The notes beneath the pieces were generated by a model. That model ran no database searches and was not told the origin of the DNA. It was given only the letters and a program-made list of their open reading frames with translations. Positions 42,460 to 55,756 of a DNA stretch of 64,000 nucleotides are shown one piece after another. The position numbers and the translations under genes are program-made. Numbering within the stretch: the stretch's first letter is position 1; each line of letters starts with the position of its first letter. Origin of the DNA: Lasiosphaeris hirsuta (taxonomy: Eukaryota; Ascomycota; Sordariomycetes; Sordariales; Lasiosphaeriaceae); assembly GCA_030549175.1 (NCBI GenBank), contig JAUKUA010000005.1:1984001-2048000 (forward strand). The letters are read 5' to 3'.

Positions 42460-45400
42460 CTACTGCAATTCTGCGTCCTGCAAATCGCCCACCACGGGCA
42501 TACTCACGTCTCCAATGCTGCCCATTTGCTCTGAGCCGACCGATGAGTTCTCCCATTCTGCAAAGCCACCGTTATCAGCCGGCCGTGATGCTTGATGCGT
42601 TGCTGGACGAGTCGCTATAGAACATACCGGACCCATCCTCCTCGAGATCCTCAATTGTCAGTCTGCGAAGTGACTCCATGACGGCTACGCCACCCCCGGT
42701 TAGCATCATTGGACACTCTAGTGTCTTTGTTGCCCAAGGTCTGAATACTTACCGCCGTTGAGGTGGAGGAACTCCTGTGCAGACTTGTCCATGGTGGGGT
42801 CTTCCAGGTTATAGAACTTGCTGCACTCCTTAGTAATCCGCTCCATCGCCGCTAAAACTTTGGTGGTAACGTCCAGTCTGCGTTGGATATAGTTGTCACG
42901 CAAGTAGACAAGACAACGTATGCCCAAGTTTCTGGCCGTCTGGACGATCTTGTCGGCCCGCATACCTTCCGGGTCCGCGTTTTCGAAGACCGGCGACGGC
43001 CCATATCGGAAAAGCTTATCCCGGAGAAAGGCCTCAGCCTCGGTACCGACATCCGGGTCGGAATACCCTACCAGACCGGGTGCCCACTCAGGGATGTTGT
43101 CATAGCCGCTCATGAGGATCTCTTCCGGTGATTCCCCCGAGTTGTGTCGAGGGCCATCAAACACATCCCGCTGGAAGTCTAGAAAAGCCTGTCCTTCGGG
43201 GCTCTGCATGACCACACATTGTTGGCTGACATGATTGATGAGCTCGGCAATCAAGTCAGCCCGTCTGGCGACACGGCAGAATACCTGGCTCGACACACGA
43301 AGATATGGGGTGCTCTGGTGCTGCGTGACCTGGCCGCTGATGGCATTTCTAAGGGTGCGAAAGACCTTTTCTTCCATCTGGATGTTCTGCCGTATCAAAT
43401 TGCCGATGATCGAGTTTACCGCGACGATGTTCTGATTGGTTGAGATTAGCTTGTCCGTGAAGATGTTCCCCTGGCCCCTAGCCCATTCGCAGTGGATGAT
43501 TTTCGCCTCCGCCCGCGTGAAATATGGGTGTTCAAGGTCATCGCTCTGGTCAAAGCGGTGCTCCGGAGACTCGGGTCCAGCAGGCTCCCCGCTGTCGCTG
43601 TACACAAAACGAGCCTTCTCGGTGAGCACGTTTATCAACCCGATAATGGCCTCGTACGAAGGCGGGCGATTGGCCATCCTACGCGTCACGCTTGTGAGCA
43701 TCCTCGAGAACTGTGGAGGCAAGTCCAAGTTGGGGTCCGCCCACACAATCAGCAAGAGATACCTCAGGAAAGACTGCTCAAGGAAGACGGCGGCCTCGTT
43801 GCGGCCGCACTTAACGAACGACAGCATGAAGCCGAAAACTTCGGGCCATGACCGCAAGTTAATATGAAAGTTGTCCCAGAGGGGTCTGAAAATGCCCATC
43901 ATCCCTGTCAAAACGGTTTCCTGTGGGTCAAGTTCACCCCCGTCACTTCCCTCGCTCGAGTCAGGGTAAGGGAGTCCGTAGTATTGCGGTTGCTCGCTCT
44001 TGATAGTCTTGAGGAACCTCATGACTAGATCCACCACCGCCTGGCGTACTTCATTGTCCGGGTTCTTTTGCACCAACATGCGCAGGGCCTCGGTATACTG
44101 GCTAAAGTATTTGTAAACGGCGAGGCTGCACCGCACGCAAAGACACATTCCCTCGATGCGCTCTTTCAGAGTGAAAAAGTCGGGGATATCCTTTGTTCTC
44201 GAGGCAACCTGGTCAAGATGGCTCAGGGCCATTGTAATGGCCAGATCCTCCATGGCGTGATCCCGGGTGCATCTGTTTTGGTTGACGGCTTTCATTTGGT
44301 AGAGCGCCAAGTTTACAAACGGGATCTGGGATTGGTCATAGAGACAATGGCGCCGCAGAAGTGAGAGGTTTTCCTCGATTATGTGCTGCCCTAGGTCTTG
44401 TGAGACCTGGACTCGCAGAGGGCTTGCGAGCCTAGAGCGCCTGAGGAGCTCCTGGCCTTTTGCGAGGGACGAGGATCTCTGATAGAACAACATATAGGCG
44501 CTGTATGTCTTGTCGTAGACTACGCCGTTATTTTCGAAGTGGCTTCTGTAGTCTGGGCCGCCGAAGCATGAGCCCTCCATCATTGTAGGATCCCAGGGGC
44601 TGACAACATCGTCGTTGAACTCGACCCATGTTGGAGAATCACTACTGGACGGTCGCTCACGGACATAGGAGTAGTAGTGGCCGGACTCGGCTGTCCCGGA
44701 GTGCACAAGAACGCCAACCAGCTCGAAGATATCCCCCGGCTTGCCTTCGGATGGGTCGGATAGATGGTCAATGGTATACGGCCGCATGTCAATTTTGCTT
44801 GGGAACGCAAAGTAGTCATTGATCTTGCTCCGCTGCAACGTTCGTAGGTTGAAATCGAATCGCTTGAGGTGGAAGATGAGATTATCCGGAATGTCCTTGA
44901 GACAGGCCCTCTTGACAGCATCCACATGGCGATCACAAGTTGAGCACTTGTACTTGTTTTCGCCGTCCATGACCTCACCATCAACATAGGCCTGCAGGCT
45001 CTCCTGGAGGGAACTCTTTCCTTTAATGTCGCATTGGATTGCCGAAAAGAGCTCTAGTTTCTCGGAGATATGCTCGCATTCTTTGGAGGCCACCTGCTGG
45101 ACCAGCTGTCCACCGTAGAAGGAGCGGAACTCGCGCTTCTCCTCAGTGGTTAAAAACTGTGCCTCCCAACGATCAAACAAGAGGTTGTAGAACTCATCAA
45201 CATCCATTTGGTTGTGAATGTCAATTTGCCCATCTTCGTATGTCTTGATGCTGCCGACGCAGTCTTCCGGATTGATGAACCGACGGATGCTTGACTGCAT
45301 GAAACCAAACAACTTCTGTGTCTGGAAGAGCAAGTTTTGGGCGTAGTTCCGGTCCTTGACCTCCGCATTCAGTAGAAACCGCCGGAAGTCGGTGTTCATG

Positions 45401-48400
45401 AACAGCTGCGTGAAGAGAGAGTTTAGGTAACACGTGTTGGATAGGTTTCTTAGCCCAACATAGCCACAGGAAGCTCGGATAGCCTTTGATCTCTCAAACT
45501 GCTGGCTGAGGTCATAAGCATAGAAGTCATCCTCGTCTGGATAGACTGGCACGAGCTCATTGAGATCCTCGAGGAGCCATGTCAGCTGGGTGGGGTCATC
45601 CTCAACCAAGGCGAAAATGATCTCAATGAGCATGCTCCTGCTCTCAACGTTGATGATCGGCCGAAATGGCTTATTGCCGTTGTCAAATGGCGGGAAGAGA
45701 TGCTTCCAAAAGATACTCCGCGCGACCCCGGGTGCCGGGAATATCTCCCTGGGCACGGGGAACTCCTCTGTAGCCAGAATGGCATGGAGGAGCCGGATTA
45801 GGGTCAATGCGACCACGTCAATATTATCTGGACGGGTCACATCTTCGCAGGTGATATAGCTAAGAAGCAGGCTGGTCCACTCGTGCAAGTGCTTCCGTAT
45901 ATCCAAGACTGGAGATCGTGCTTCTCGCAGAGTCTTGAACATTGACAGGCATAGCTCCAGCAGCTCAACTGAAACACCAGAATGGCTGACCGCGGGTCTA
46001 ACCAAGCCCGAGATCAGCGGCCAGAAGAAATCTCGGAATTTGATCGTGGCGGTATCGGGTTCGCGGTCACGTGGGCTCAGGCCGCTGACCTTCTCCAAGA
46101 CAATTGACGCAGCAATCTGCCTCACAGCTACTCTTGGGTTGTAGAGAAGCACGTCTGCCACTAAGCGCGGAACCTTGGCATGCTCGCAAAATGCGGACAT
46201 AAAATCGCGGCTGACAGAACACGACTCGAATATGCTTCGGAGGCAGAGTGGGGCAAGCTTAGTAGCGCCATCGGGGGCATTTGTCGTCAACGCCATCGTT
46301 GTGATGGACACGAGACGATCCAAGAGTGGAGCGTCGAGAAATTGGGCCGCCGAGACCGGGAGATAAGGATCTATGAGCACCAGTGTGAGAAAGTGTACTT
46401 TTAATGTAAGTTTTGCCAACATTACCTTTGAGTATCTCAACGAAGCAACCCATCAGGGAAGAAGTCAGCTCAATCTGCCGCTCCTCGCTGGAGCATTGCC
46501 CAGTGACATCCTGGTTTAAGATTGCCGAAACAACCAGAGCCGTGGCTCTGCTCAAAGAAGTTGCATACGGCAAAAAGGTCGCCTTCGGATTACCCAAGCA
46601 GCTCTCAGACTCCGCGGTGGCCTTGCCTTTCTGGCAAGTAAGATGTTCGAGCAGCACATGTACCGCATACAATGACCTGAATGGCTGGCCGGGTGGAAAT
46701 ATGTCTAGATAAGAAGTTGAGGGATCCTCGATGCCCTTGAGGGTGGCTTCATCCGCTGGAAGTTTCACCAAGAAGGAATATATCTGCAAGTTGTTAGAGC
46801 ACTGATGCACACACATGTTGGCGGACAAGATAGTACTTACCGCCTCGGCTAGTTTCTCTTCCATGGAGAGGTATTCCCATAGCTCTTCAAAATGCCCCAA
46901 GATCTCGACCTCAACAGGTGAGGCCCCCAGGCGCGATTTGGTCGTTGGGGACGTGGGAGTGTCCGACTCACGTTTCACCAAGATGACGCCAGTGTGAATC
47001 TGAAGATCCTCCAAAGACTTGCATATATCGCTCTCTTGTGGAACGAAGGGTTTTCCCCTATAATAAATGCGATAGTTGCTGAAGCCTGTCGCTTCACGTA
47101 GGCTCGCCAAGAGTGACGCTGCCGTGTTGCGCTTCCCAATTGTCAGAGGCTTAACTTCAGTTTGGATATCCCCATCAAACGACTGAAATTTCAGCTCTGC
47201 CAAGTCGCCCTCAACGTCACTTGGGGATTCCAGGATCAGAGACCTCAAGTCCGGGGCTGAGAAGTGCGCCTTTGCCTGGTGGAGCCGGTGGAACTCTCTG
47301 AGGACGGCGAGCGAGCGGACAAACAGCAGCTCCTGCTTATGAACCTGCTCGTCGGTGGCCACCATTACCATGGCATCCTCATCGCCGTTTGTTGCACCAT
47401 TGCTGAAGGCCTTCAGTCTGGCAGCTGCGGAGGATAGCTGCCGAAGACAGCGGTTGACAAGAGCAAGATGCACCCTCTTCGCTCGATGGTGGGAAAATGC
47501 CAAGATGGAGCGGCTGTCGACAAACACGTCGTTTACGAGAAAATAAATTGCCGGCTGTTCAATGGTGCCCTCTGGAGCGGTCAGGGCCATCCGCCAGAGT
47601 TGTTCAATGCCAGCACGATCGGCACTCTCATCGTCATCAAGGAGGATGCTTGTCGGGTCATCAACCAGCGACAGCACTCCCTCGCGAACAAAGTCAAGGG
47701 CACCTAGACAGAAGCACTCAGGCGTTAAGCTAGCCAGGTACTCTGTAAAACAGGTTGATGTGAAGGCATTTTCTCCGTGAGTACGCTTGCGTGCGCTGTT
47801 GAGGAGTTGCCATGCGACATCCCGGTCTTCCCGACCAGCTGCTCCGGCACCAACGAGCAGGTGCCATAGCCTCGGCCCAAGGTCCTTGGAAATTGTCAGA
47901 GGCTCATGATAAAGAACCAGATTAAGAAGGTCCTTGCGCGGGTTGCTCTGAGGTAGAGTGAGAACGGCGGAAAATCCGGCTCTTCGCGCTGATAAAATTG
48001 CGTGCTCCAGCTCATCAATCAACAGCCTCGTCAGATGATGCTCAGATGTGAGAATATGTAGTTCCCTGGCCATATTGGGGCGGATCATTAGGAAAAGAAC
48101 CCAGAGGCTTCCAAATGTGAAGGGTGTTTTTCGGGCAATGTCGCCCAAGCAGTCCAGGTAGATGTCGCGTCGACACTCAGGCGGGGGTCCATGAGCTAGA
48201 ATTTCCTTAAACTTCTGGATGGCGAATTGTTGAATGTCGGGGAATGCAACTGGGGACTGCGGTCCAAGGACCGAGGCCTGCCGTATTAGCCGAACGCAGA
48301 GGTCGTAGGGCGCTGGGTCTGAGATGGTTCTCTCAAATCCGATCTTGAGGATGAGATGCCTGAAGATGCATTCAACAAACTCTCGCATCGTTGGACTGAA

Positions 48401-50546
48401 AGTCTCCACAGAAACCGTGTTGACCTTGTCACAGAGATATATCAGCCCTTCGTATGGGAAGAGATTAGTGATGCGACCAGTCATTCGTATCAGTGCATCT
48501 GACACTCGGGGGTCCTGAGTCGAAGTGACAGTTTGCCATAGCTCGTCCGTGTGCTCATTAGTGTACGTATTCGAGACCAGGAGGAAACCAACGATGTTGC
48601 TACTCTCGGCGGTAATTTCCGGATGGCATGTCGGGCCCAGGATGTATGAAACCAGGCCGGTGTGGAGAAGAAAATCAGCCACGTATTGGAGAAAGGCAGA
48701 GTTTCCGTCCTCCGAAGGCTCCTGACATTTTCGATAGAACGTCACTAAATCAGCGCACATAGCAGTAACCGCCATGACTCTAAGCTGCATCTGGCTCGAC
48801 ATGATAAGCTTGCTATAAGTCGTGAACTTCCAGTGGTAGGCAATGGCCTCCGACACATTCCGGAGGGGGATCAAAGGGTGGCTATGACGATGCTCCCTGA
48901 CGATATCGGTTGGCACGATACGATCAGCACTGAGGCAATACTGATATATCTCTGTCAAGGAAACGAGAAGATTCGATGCGCCGTCATGGGATAGGTGATT
49001 GACGTGCTTCTCAATGATACTGCCGAGGGCTGCCGAGATGACCTTGAAGAGGGCATATCCGCGAGAGAGGTTGCCTCTGGCCTGATCAGCCGTAAGAGGG
49101 TTCATGGCGTGCACCCTGCGATGGCTGAGACAGAGGACGTTGGACGTCAGGATGCACAAGTGGCCGAGTTGTTCCGTGAGCCTCAAAAACTGGGGCACGA
49201 GATCCGCTAGGGCCTGAGCCAGATGCTTGACATAGACAAGTGACCCGCCCAGGTTCGTATGAAAATTCTGGAAGGCATCCAGGATATCAGTCAGATCTGA
49301 GCCAGACTGCCAGGGTTCGTCCATGGTGTTCAGCTGCTGGAAATCCTCTCTGCGAGTAAGAGAGCCGAGGGCCTGGACGTAACATGGCGAGATGAGGTTG
49401 GGCAGTGAGCGCTGCTCATTGTCGATTGCACTCCGGATGGCCTTCAGGTCTAGCTTCAGGAAGAAGGCCGTGAGTTTAGCGAAGCACTTGTAAAACCCCA
49501 GGACTTCCTGCCGTATCGTGGCGTTCCGCGGAAGTGAAACCCTTTGCAGGAGTTAGCTTTGTTCTGGCCACAACCGTAAGTCTCCGAGCCGGGCACTTAC
49601 TTTCGGATCATGTACATGACAAGGTCGGGAACAGCAAGCCAGAGTTCCCGGTTATCATGACATGATTCCACGACTCTGGGAGAAGGCGTTTCCCGGGAAT
49701 AGACCAGGAAACAGTCAATCCAATTCGATAGATTCTTGGAGACCGTTTCGTCTAGCAAGAACCGTCAGTACATGATTTTCAACCATGTTGATGCTTCCGG
49801 AAGAACTCACGAGTCGGGAGGTATTGTGCGATTCTAAGAATTGTGTCGGGAAACGTCTCGGTATTCTCGTGGAATGGAAGATCTGTTGTTGGGTCATGTA
49901 TGACAGAGCGAGGGAAACCTCCTAGTATTGTGACCTCGGGATCACCAGTATCGAATTCAGTGTCATCATCTGGTTGGACAGAGATGATCTCGGCCGGCGG
50001 GCTGCTGTCATCGGATACCGAAGACACTGGAGTGTCCACGACCGCGTCATCTCTAGACATGCCGAGCTCAGATTCCTCAACACTGATATGGACCGCATCG
50101 GCCGTGCCAGCCGTATCGCCTATGTCGAAGGCGGCGGGCAGCGGGCCGTTCGGGGGCAAGGGCGAGGGCGGGGACGAAGGTATTACTTCGAGAGGGCGGG
50201 AGGGTGTCCGAACGTTGATCGTGACACGGCTTGATCGGGGCCCAGAGGGAGGTACCGTGCTGGGAGGTGGTTGCAGCTCCGGGGTGGTGGGAGTGGTGGG
50301 GTCGGTGTCAATCTTCATGGCGGAATCGCTCCGTGCCTCGGGCGCCGAATCGCCCAGGGCGAGCGAGTCTTGGGAGGAATTGACAGTTTCAACAGAACGG
50401 CTCCGTGAATCGCCGTTGAGGGAGGTGCGGCGCCGCTTCCTGGACGACGAGATCTCGCTGTCGTCGAAAGGATTGGGGCGGGTCGAACAGGGCTCAGAGG
50501 AGACAGCACGTTCTCTCGACTCGTCGCCGTTCGAAGCTTGAGCCAT
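42460..50546 (-). CDS. giant ubiquitin carboxyl-terminal hydrolase (USP family, USP9X/USP34-like)
   Basis: Seven exons: 50546-49811, 49751-49601, 49541-46841, 46783-46426, 46370-42753, 42684-42628 and 42557-42460, giving 2,572 aa. All introns are 55-70 nt with GT/AG ends. Intron 3 (46784-46840, GTAAGT, CTAAC, TTGCAG) is 57 nt and in frame without stops, so it is easily mistaken for coding sequence. The deubiquitinase domain lies in the middle: the Cys box NLSNTCYLNSLF has nucleophile Cys1629, the His box SGTAESGHYYSYVRE has His1880, and WVEFNDDVV supplies the third residue. A zinc-finger-like YKCSTC is between them. Long helical flanks on both sides are typical of the large USPs. The N-terminus is disordered and acidic with KRRRTS. 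It removes ubiquitin from substrates; targets are unknown. Confidence 0.92.
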
Positions 50547-52932
50547 CTGGCTTGCACACGTGGAAACCGCTGGAAGGCTGCTGTGGCTCTAGCTCCGACG
50601 AGGGGGGAGCTTCGCTCGAGGAAGCTCGGCGACAGCTTCTTGTTCTTGTGTTTCTTAGCATGTGTAGTTCCCAGGGTTCAGCAAAGTCAAGGTGGGGGGT
50701 GTGGGTGTGAGAGGCTTGATGATGGAGCACGGGCGGCAGCCGAAGCTTGGAGAGCTAGGTAGGTAGGTACTTGGGAGGTGTGGGACTCGCCCACAGCCCA
50801 CAGCAAAAATGGCAGGGGCACCAGGGCACAAGGCTGCTGCTCCCAAGGAGTGAAAGAAGGTGATAGAGTGATGCACCATCAATGCTCGCGAAGCAAGACA
50901 GGCAAAATATGCTGGTATATGCAGTGTAGCCAGCTGCCCCGAAACCGGGCCTTTTTTCTTTTGTCTTTTTGCTGGCGCTGCTGTGGGTTTGAGGGGAGTA
51001 AGTTGTTGATGGGCAACCTAATGTAAGTGGGAGAGGGACGATAGTGGAGGGTTCCAGTTGAAGGGAAGCAGGCTGCGAGCTCCAACAGTGGGGGAGGGTA
51101 AGAAGGCAGTGCAGGCAGACAACCGGGCTGAACTGACAGTAGACCGCGCCCGAGCAACTCAAATGGAGGGCAAGGCAAAAAGGAAAAGGGCAAGCAGGCC
51201 GGAAGAAACCGCATACCTTTGTTCGCGAAGCCAGCAATGCGCAGAGCCGGCACGCGCTGTGTCGAAGACGAGGCTGCGTACGCTTCCTAAGATCCCTCAA
51301 AATCGCATGCCCACGTCCATGGGTGCAGGTAGGTAGGTAGATAGGTAGGTACCGTTGTGAATCAGAACGAGGGTGGGAATGGGCTTTGAGGGGTGTAGCT
51401 CTCCAAGGCGGGGTAGGGTGTGGCTATAGAAAGTGTCTGGGCTTGCGTCCTGGTATTTCAGGCAGCGAGGTTCGGATGGATGCACCACACAGCATACACT
51501 GACTGCAAAACAGGAGAAGTGGCCCAATACTGGGACAGGGCGACAAAGCGTAGGGGCAAAGCCTACGAGCCCGGTGTTGATGTTTAGGTTTAGTCGCTGA
51601 TGGCGGGATGCAGGTTAGGTATCCAGGTCGAGAATCGGGAGAGGTAGGTGTGATGGGGCCGAGCATCCGCTGCCGGCAGAAGGCTGCCGTTTGCAAAAAT
51701 AGGCCTAGCCGGGCGTCGCAGCGCGATAAGTAAATAAGTGATGATGGCTCAAGGTATGTGAATAATTGGGTTGGCAGAATCTGGGGACAGGGCAATGCAA
51801 CGTCAACGGGCCTCAAAACACGTAGATCCAAAACCCCGGTGTTCCGGTATAAATTCCTGTAGGGCGATTTCTCGACACCAGCAGCCACAGCCTCCTTTTT
51901 GGCTGTCCCGTGGGTATTTGAGTGGTGAGTTCATCATCTATGCTTGGTACCTCGGCCACTTGTCTACTAAGTTTGAACAGCCATAATAGTCAATATTCTG
52001 TCAATTGTCAACCAAAATCATGATGCTCTCAACCCATTGTCCACCGAGGATTTGTTGACACGATCCCCACCAAGGAGAGAGATGAAATCTGACATGTGTC
52101 GCAAACAGAGTTTGGATAGATAATACTGTCCTTTTCAAGCACCTCCCTAGGCATCAAAACAGGATGATTACTGGTAGTTTTGAGTCCAGTGCATGCTAGC
52201 CCCACCCTGCAGTCTTGTTATCAGTGACTGAATTTCTCGTTCCCGCTCATCACCAGGTTCACTCGGAAAAGGGCCCGGGCGTTTGGCCTGGCGCCCCGCT
52301 GTCCTGCGGCAAGACGCGCCTCGTCCTCAGACAAGGGCTCCAAGTTTCGTCATTTTGTTCTGATGCGCCTGGCTACTTACTGGTACTAGGGCCTATGAAT
52401 TCACGATGCATTGTGGGCACATTAGGCTACTTGTAACGAGGTACAAGACGTTTCTAGTAGGCACAATAGCTCGAAACTTATCTGTGAGCAATGGGAGCAG
52501 CACAGATGGCTATTTGACACTTTGACGCGTCAATTTGTCAATTACGAGCCTGGTTGCGCCAAGGGCTTGACGTGGAGCCGATCACCGGCCCACGCTAACC
52601 CTGGTTGTCGGCTCGGCAGACTGGGGCGAACAAACAGCGGCAAGGAAGGCATAAAGAACACTGCAAAGCTTCGAGATTTCAAGCCTTCCAGACTTCTGCA
52701 TCAGATTTTGTACTCCCAAATGCCAAGCACTCCACTCCCAACCTCCACTCCCTGATTAGCATGTCACTGGCTGAACGGACGAGTCCAATAATCACACGAT
52801 TTGGGAAGGTCCATGCGGATTGACAAGTGAACTGGCCAACAATTGCTCGATGACCGGCCCCGAAGCCCACTGAGTTTACAAAGTAGCGAGGCCAACCGCA
52901 CCCGAAAGCAAACAAGAAATAATTACGGGCCC
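50547..52932. other. divergent intergenic region (USP / Pop3)
   Basis: About 2.4 kb between divergent start codons. GGTA-rich microsatellite runs (AGGTAGGTAGGTAC near 50755-50770, and 51327-51352) occur here. No coding sequence supported. Confidence 0.5.
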
Positions 52933-53891
52933 ATGGAGCGCAAGAGGATTGTCCATGTACTGGACACCCCCTATACCTCTGTAGGATGGTAAGGCACCCT
53001 TTCAGCCCATTTCTACAGTGCTTCCTCCACTAATAGAACACACAGGCCTAAAGTAAGCCAAGAAGATCAAGATGCCATCCTTGAGCTTCTTTGCCAGTAC
53101 GTCAAGCTTCTCGCCGTCCTTCCCTTTTTGTTGTACATGGTACTCTCCGCACAACATGCAACCGGTCGGTTGCGCAGCTGTCCCCCTCCCCTCCCTCTTA
53201 CCACTTATGTGATGTTCAATACCTTGGGTGAGTAGCCAAAGGCGAAGACGTCAGCTGACAAAAAGCTAGCCTGTTAACTCCAATTGGAGCACATCGATCC
53301 ACACATATCAAACGGTCCAAAGGTAAACGACGTCGCCCGTCAAAAGAGAAAGACCCAGAGGAACACCCGCCTGTTCTCGATCTGGCCGCCTACGTTGATG
53401 TCGGGCTAGCGTGTGTCTCAAAAGGTCTCCAAGCTATGTCCAGCAAGAAGGAAACCGCTCCTGCAGTTCGGGAAGAAGCTACCGAGCCTGAACAACAAGA
53501 CGGTACAGCCGACCCAGCCCAGTACTCAATGATCTTTGTCGCTCGTTCGGGCCAGTCAATGTCGTTTCACTCCCACTTCCCCCAAATGGTGGCTGTGGCG
53601 TCTAACTCACAAGCGTGCAAACCACCTATCAGGCTGGTTGGGTTCTCCAAGTCCTGCGAAGAGCGTTTAACAGCATGTTTAGGCATTCCTCGTGTTTCCA
53701 TTATCGCAATACGGGAGGGTGCGCCGCAGGTCAAGGGGCTTCTTGACTTTGCGCGAGGACATGTGAGCCCAGTCCTGGTCAACTGGCATCAGGAGGCGCA
53801 GGTGGCTATTTATCGCGAGACCAAGATTGATGGTATCCAAACAAAGGTCGGCACGGCTAAAATAAAGAAGCCTAGAGCATCCTCGTCATAA
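52933..53891 (+). CDS. pop3: RNase P/MRP protein subunit Pop3
   Basis: Three exons, 52933-52988, 53046-53096 and 53270-53891, give 242 aa. Intron 1 is 57 nt (GTAAGG to ACACAG); intron 2 is 173 nt (GTACGT to GCTAG). The spliced N-terminus MERKRIVHVLDTPYTSVGWP continues to DQDAILELLCHLLTPIGAHRS and HIKRSKGKRRR, the diagnostic Pop3 order. The C-terminal half has an L7Ae-like fold pattern: DLAAYVDVGLACVSKGLQ, SMIFVARSGQSMSFHSHFPQM, IRLVGFSKSCEERLTACLGIPRV. Pop3 is a protein of RNase P and RNase MRP, which process tRNA 5' ends and rRNA. The first two exons are too short for ORF detection, so a naive start would be taken at 53436. Confidence 0.9.
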
Positions 53892-53979
53892 TTTAAAAGC
53901 CACGCTCATCACAAGTTGTCCTTGGTGGTCATTAACATAGCAGTGTCTCCGTCTTGAACAAGCTCTCGTTAGAAAGGTC

Positions 53980-53986
<7 letters not shown>

Positions 53987-54046
<60 letters not shown>

Positions 54047-54061
54047 ATATATATATATATA
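53987..54061. repeat. (AC)n microsatellite followed by (TA)n
   Basis: About 29 AC units at 53987-54044 followed by about 8 TA units to 54061; the TA part may be hypervariable. Confidence 0.95.
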
Positions 54062-54681
54062 CAAGCACTATTAGTGTGCTTTGTTATCTATTCGTATATG
54101 GCCAAAACATAAGCTGTATGTCAATGCTATACCCGACGTCTGTGTGCTTTATGTTATGTATGGCTCACTTAGACGGATAATATCCACCAAAACGCAGTTT
54201 TTTGTGCCTTTAAGAGTAAAGGAGAATGCTTGTCGTGGCATAGCTTGCCAGCAAGTATGAGCCAGAGAAACACTAGCTGACGTCTATTATTCTCCTGGTA
54301 CGTTTCCTCCTGTGTGCCAAATAGGGGCTGCGTAGGAGTTGGTTTTCCAGCCCCACCGACCCGTTAAGGTCGGCGACAGCTTCAGTGCGAGTTCGCCGGC
54401 GGTATACGCTCTGCCAGAGTCCTCCAGCCGCTTTGCGGCTTGACGATGGCAAATCAGATTAACATGCGCTGTCCTTACCGCCAGGACCAGTGAGCCATTT
54501 GTATCTTAACCAAGCACCCCCACTTCTTGCCTTTTTCTAATCTACCACCACCTCGCAAAGGAAAACCCCTCTGTTAACATCACACAACGCATCTCTAGCC
54601 CTTCCCAAAGCCATCCCCCCAACATACAACCAACTAGCCCCTGCAAAAAGACCTCGGCAAAAAAGAAGAGACCCTCCACCA

Positions 54682-55005
54682 TGAACCCGAAAGGACGCTC
54701 CGGTGGAGACGACAGCTGTCCCGGAAGAGGCAGAAGCCATCACCGTGGAGGTGATCACGAATTTGGCGGATCGGTGGATTTCCAGGGTAAGCTTCGCCTG
54801 TCTAACGCTGTTGCACTTGTACGTGGGGGACTGTTGTTGACAATAGGCAGGCGATGGTAAGTCTTTTGTTCTGCCGCCTCATTTCCTTCCACCGCCATGA
54901 AAGCACATACTTACAGTCTGGACAGACGATTGCATGACTGGTGGCACCCCTTCACACTCTGCAGACAACAAATACCTTGGCGACCTCCTGGAGTTCGGTG
55001 ATTGA
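54682..55005 (+). CDS. possible small spliced gene
   Basis: Tentative. An ATG at 54682 opens a Gly/Arg-rich frame (MNPKGRSGGDDSCPG) to 54787, where a GTAAGC donor follows. Joining in phase to an acceptor CTGCAG at 54964 adds DNKYLGDLLEFGD and a stop at 55003-55005, for 48 aa and one intron of 177 nt. Other splice combinations with a small middle exon are possible. No family recognised; the product may not exist. Confidence 0.25.
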
Positions 55006-55396
55006 TCAACTGTTAAATGGAGATGTGGCCTTGTTGATAAGTAGCAAGGGAATTGGTGGGTAACGGGTTCATTTATGTCACTCACGAGGGCATTCATACC
55101 CCAGTTTTAGCATTCAGTTGACTGCTTCTTAGCAGCTGAGATGCGTCTTTTCTCTAGTTGAGATACCCATATTGCTTAGTTGTTTGTTCTCAAATTAGCC
55201 TTCTGGCGTCTTCGCTTATATTCCTCATGTCAAAATGACCCCTCGTCATGATATAGTTCTTGAGATAATGGATCCCCGACACAAACATGAACCTGCGTGA
55301 CCCTTCGAGAACGTGTGAGTCACCTCCAGATCACCCCTAACCTTCCTCCACGGTCTCCCTTAGGTAGGTCTATCACGATACCTACTGTAGTTTTCC

Positions 55397-55516
55397 ACAT
55401 ACGGCCACAGGTACTGGAAAGCTTGGGATTCCGCCCCTGCCCCCATAAATAAGCCAATGGCTGCTAGACTAGTAGTTGGGTTGGTGATGACTAGCGTACC
55501 CCTAGTTTTGTATGTA
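55397..55516 (+). pseudogene. 5S rRNA pseudogene, uninterrupted
   Basis: A full-length 120-nt 5S-like sequence: ACATACGGCC at the start, AATAAGCCAATGGC, TTAGTAGTTGGG-like TAGTAGTTGGGTTGG, CTAGCG and TTTTGTATGT at the end. Many changes relative to the 3' part at 7022-7103 are C to T or G to A (for example CCAGCGAATCCCTGG has become CTAGCGTACCCCTAG). No nuclease element is inserted. The 3' T run is broken (ATTTTGC) and no TATA lies at -29. Probably a dead, RIP-affected dispersed 5S copy. Confidence 0.75.
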
Positions 55517-55756
55517 TTTTGCTCCTTGTGTCCTTGTGTCCTTTTATAATGAGTGTTGTAGTGTTGATGGAGAAATAATGGAAAATACTGGCTATGATGA
55601 GAATATTGTACTATGCACAGTCTATTTCTAATGCTCTATTTCTAATGATATCATTTTAATCCATCATGAAGCCATGCCAATCGCCGAGAAGTCTAAAATC
55701 CAGTAAGAAAATCGTCGCGCCGTGTCGCCATGCACCTATTGACCCCATTGCCCCCT
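55517..55756. other. short intergenic region
   Basis: AT-rich 3' flank of the NADH dehydrogenase gene, between it and the 5S pseudogene. Nothing else seen. Confidence 0.5.

Larger units (their letters stand above)
53892..55396. other. AT-rich intergenic region
   Basis: 3' flank of Pop3, dinucleotide repeats, a GC-rich hairpin cluster at about 54340-54440, and a possible small gene (54682-55005). Otherwise nothing recognisable. Confidence 0.5.
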
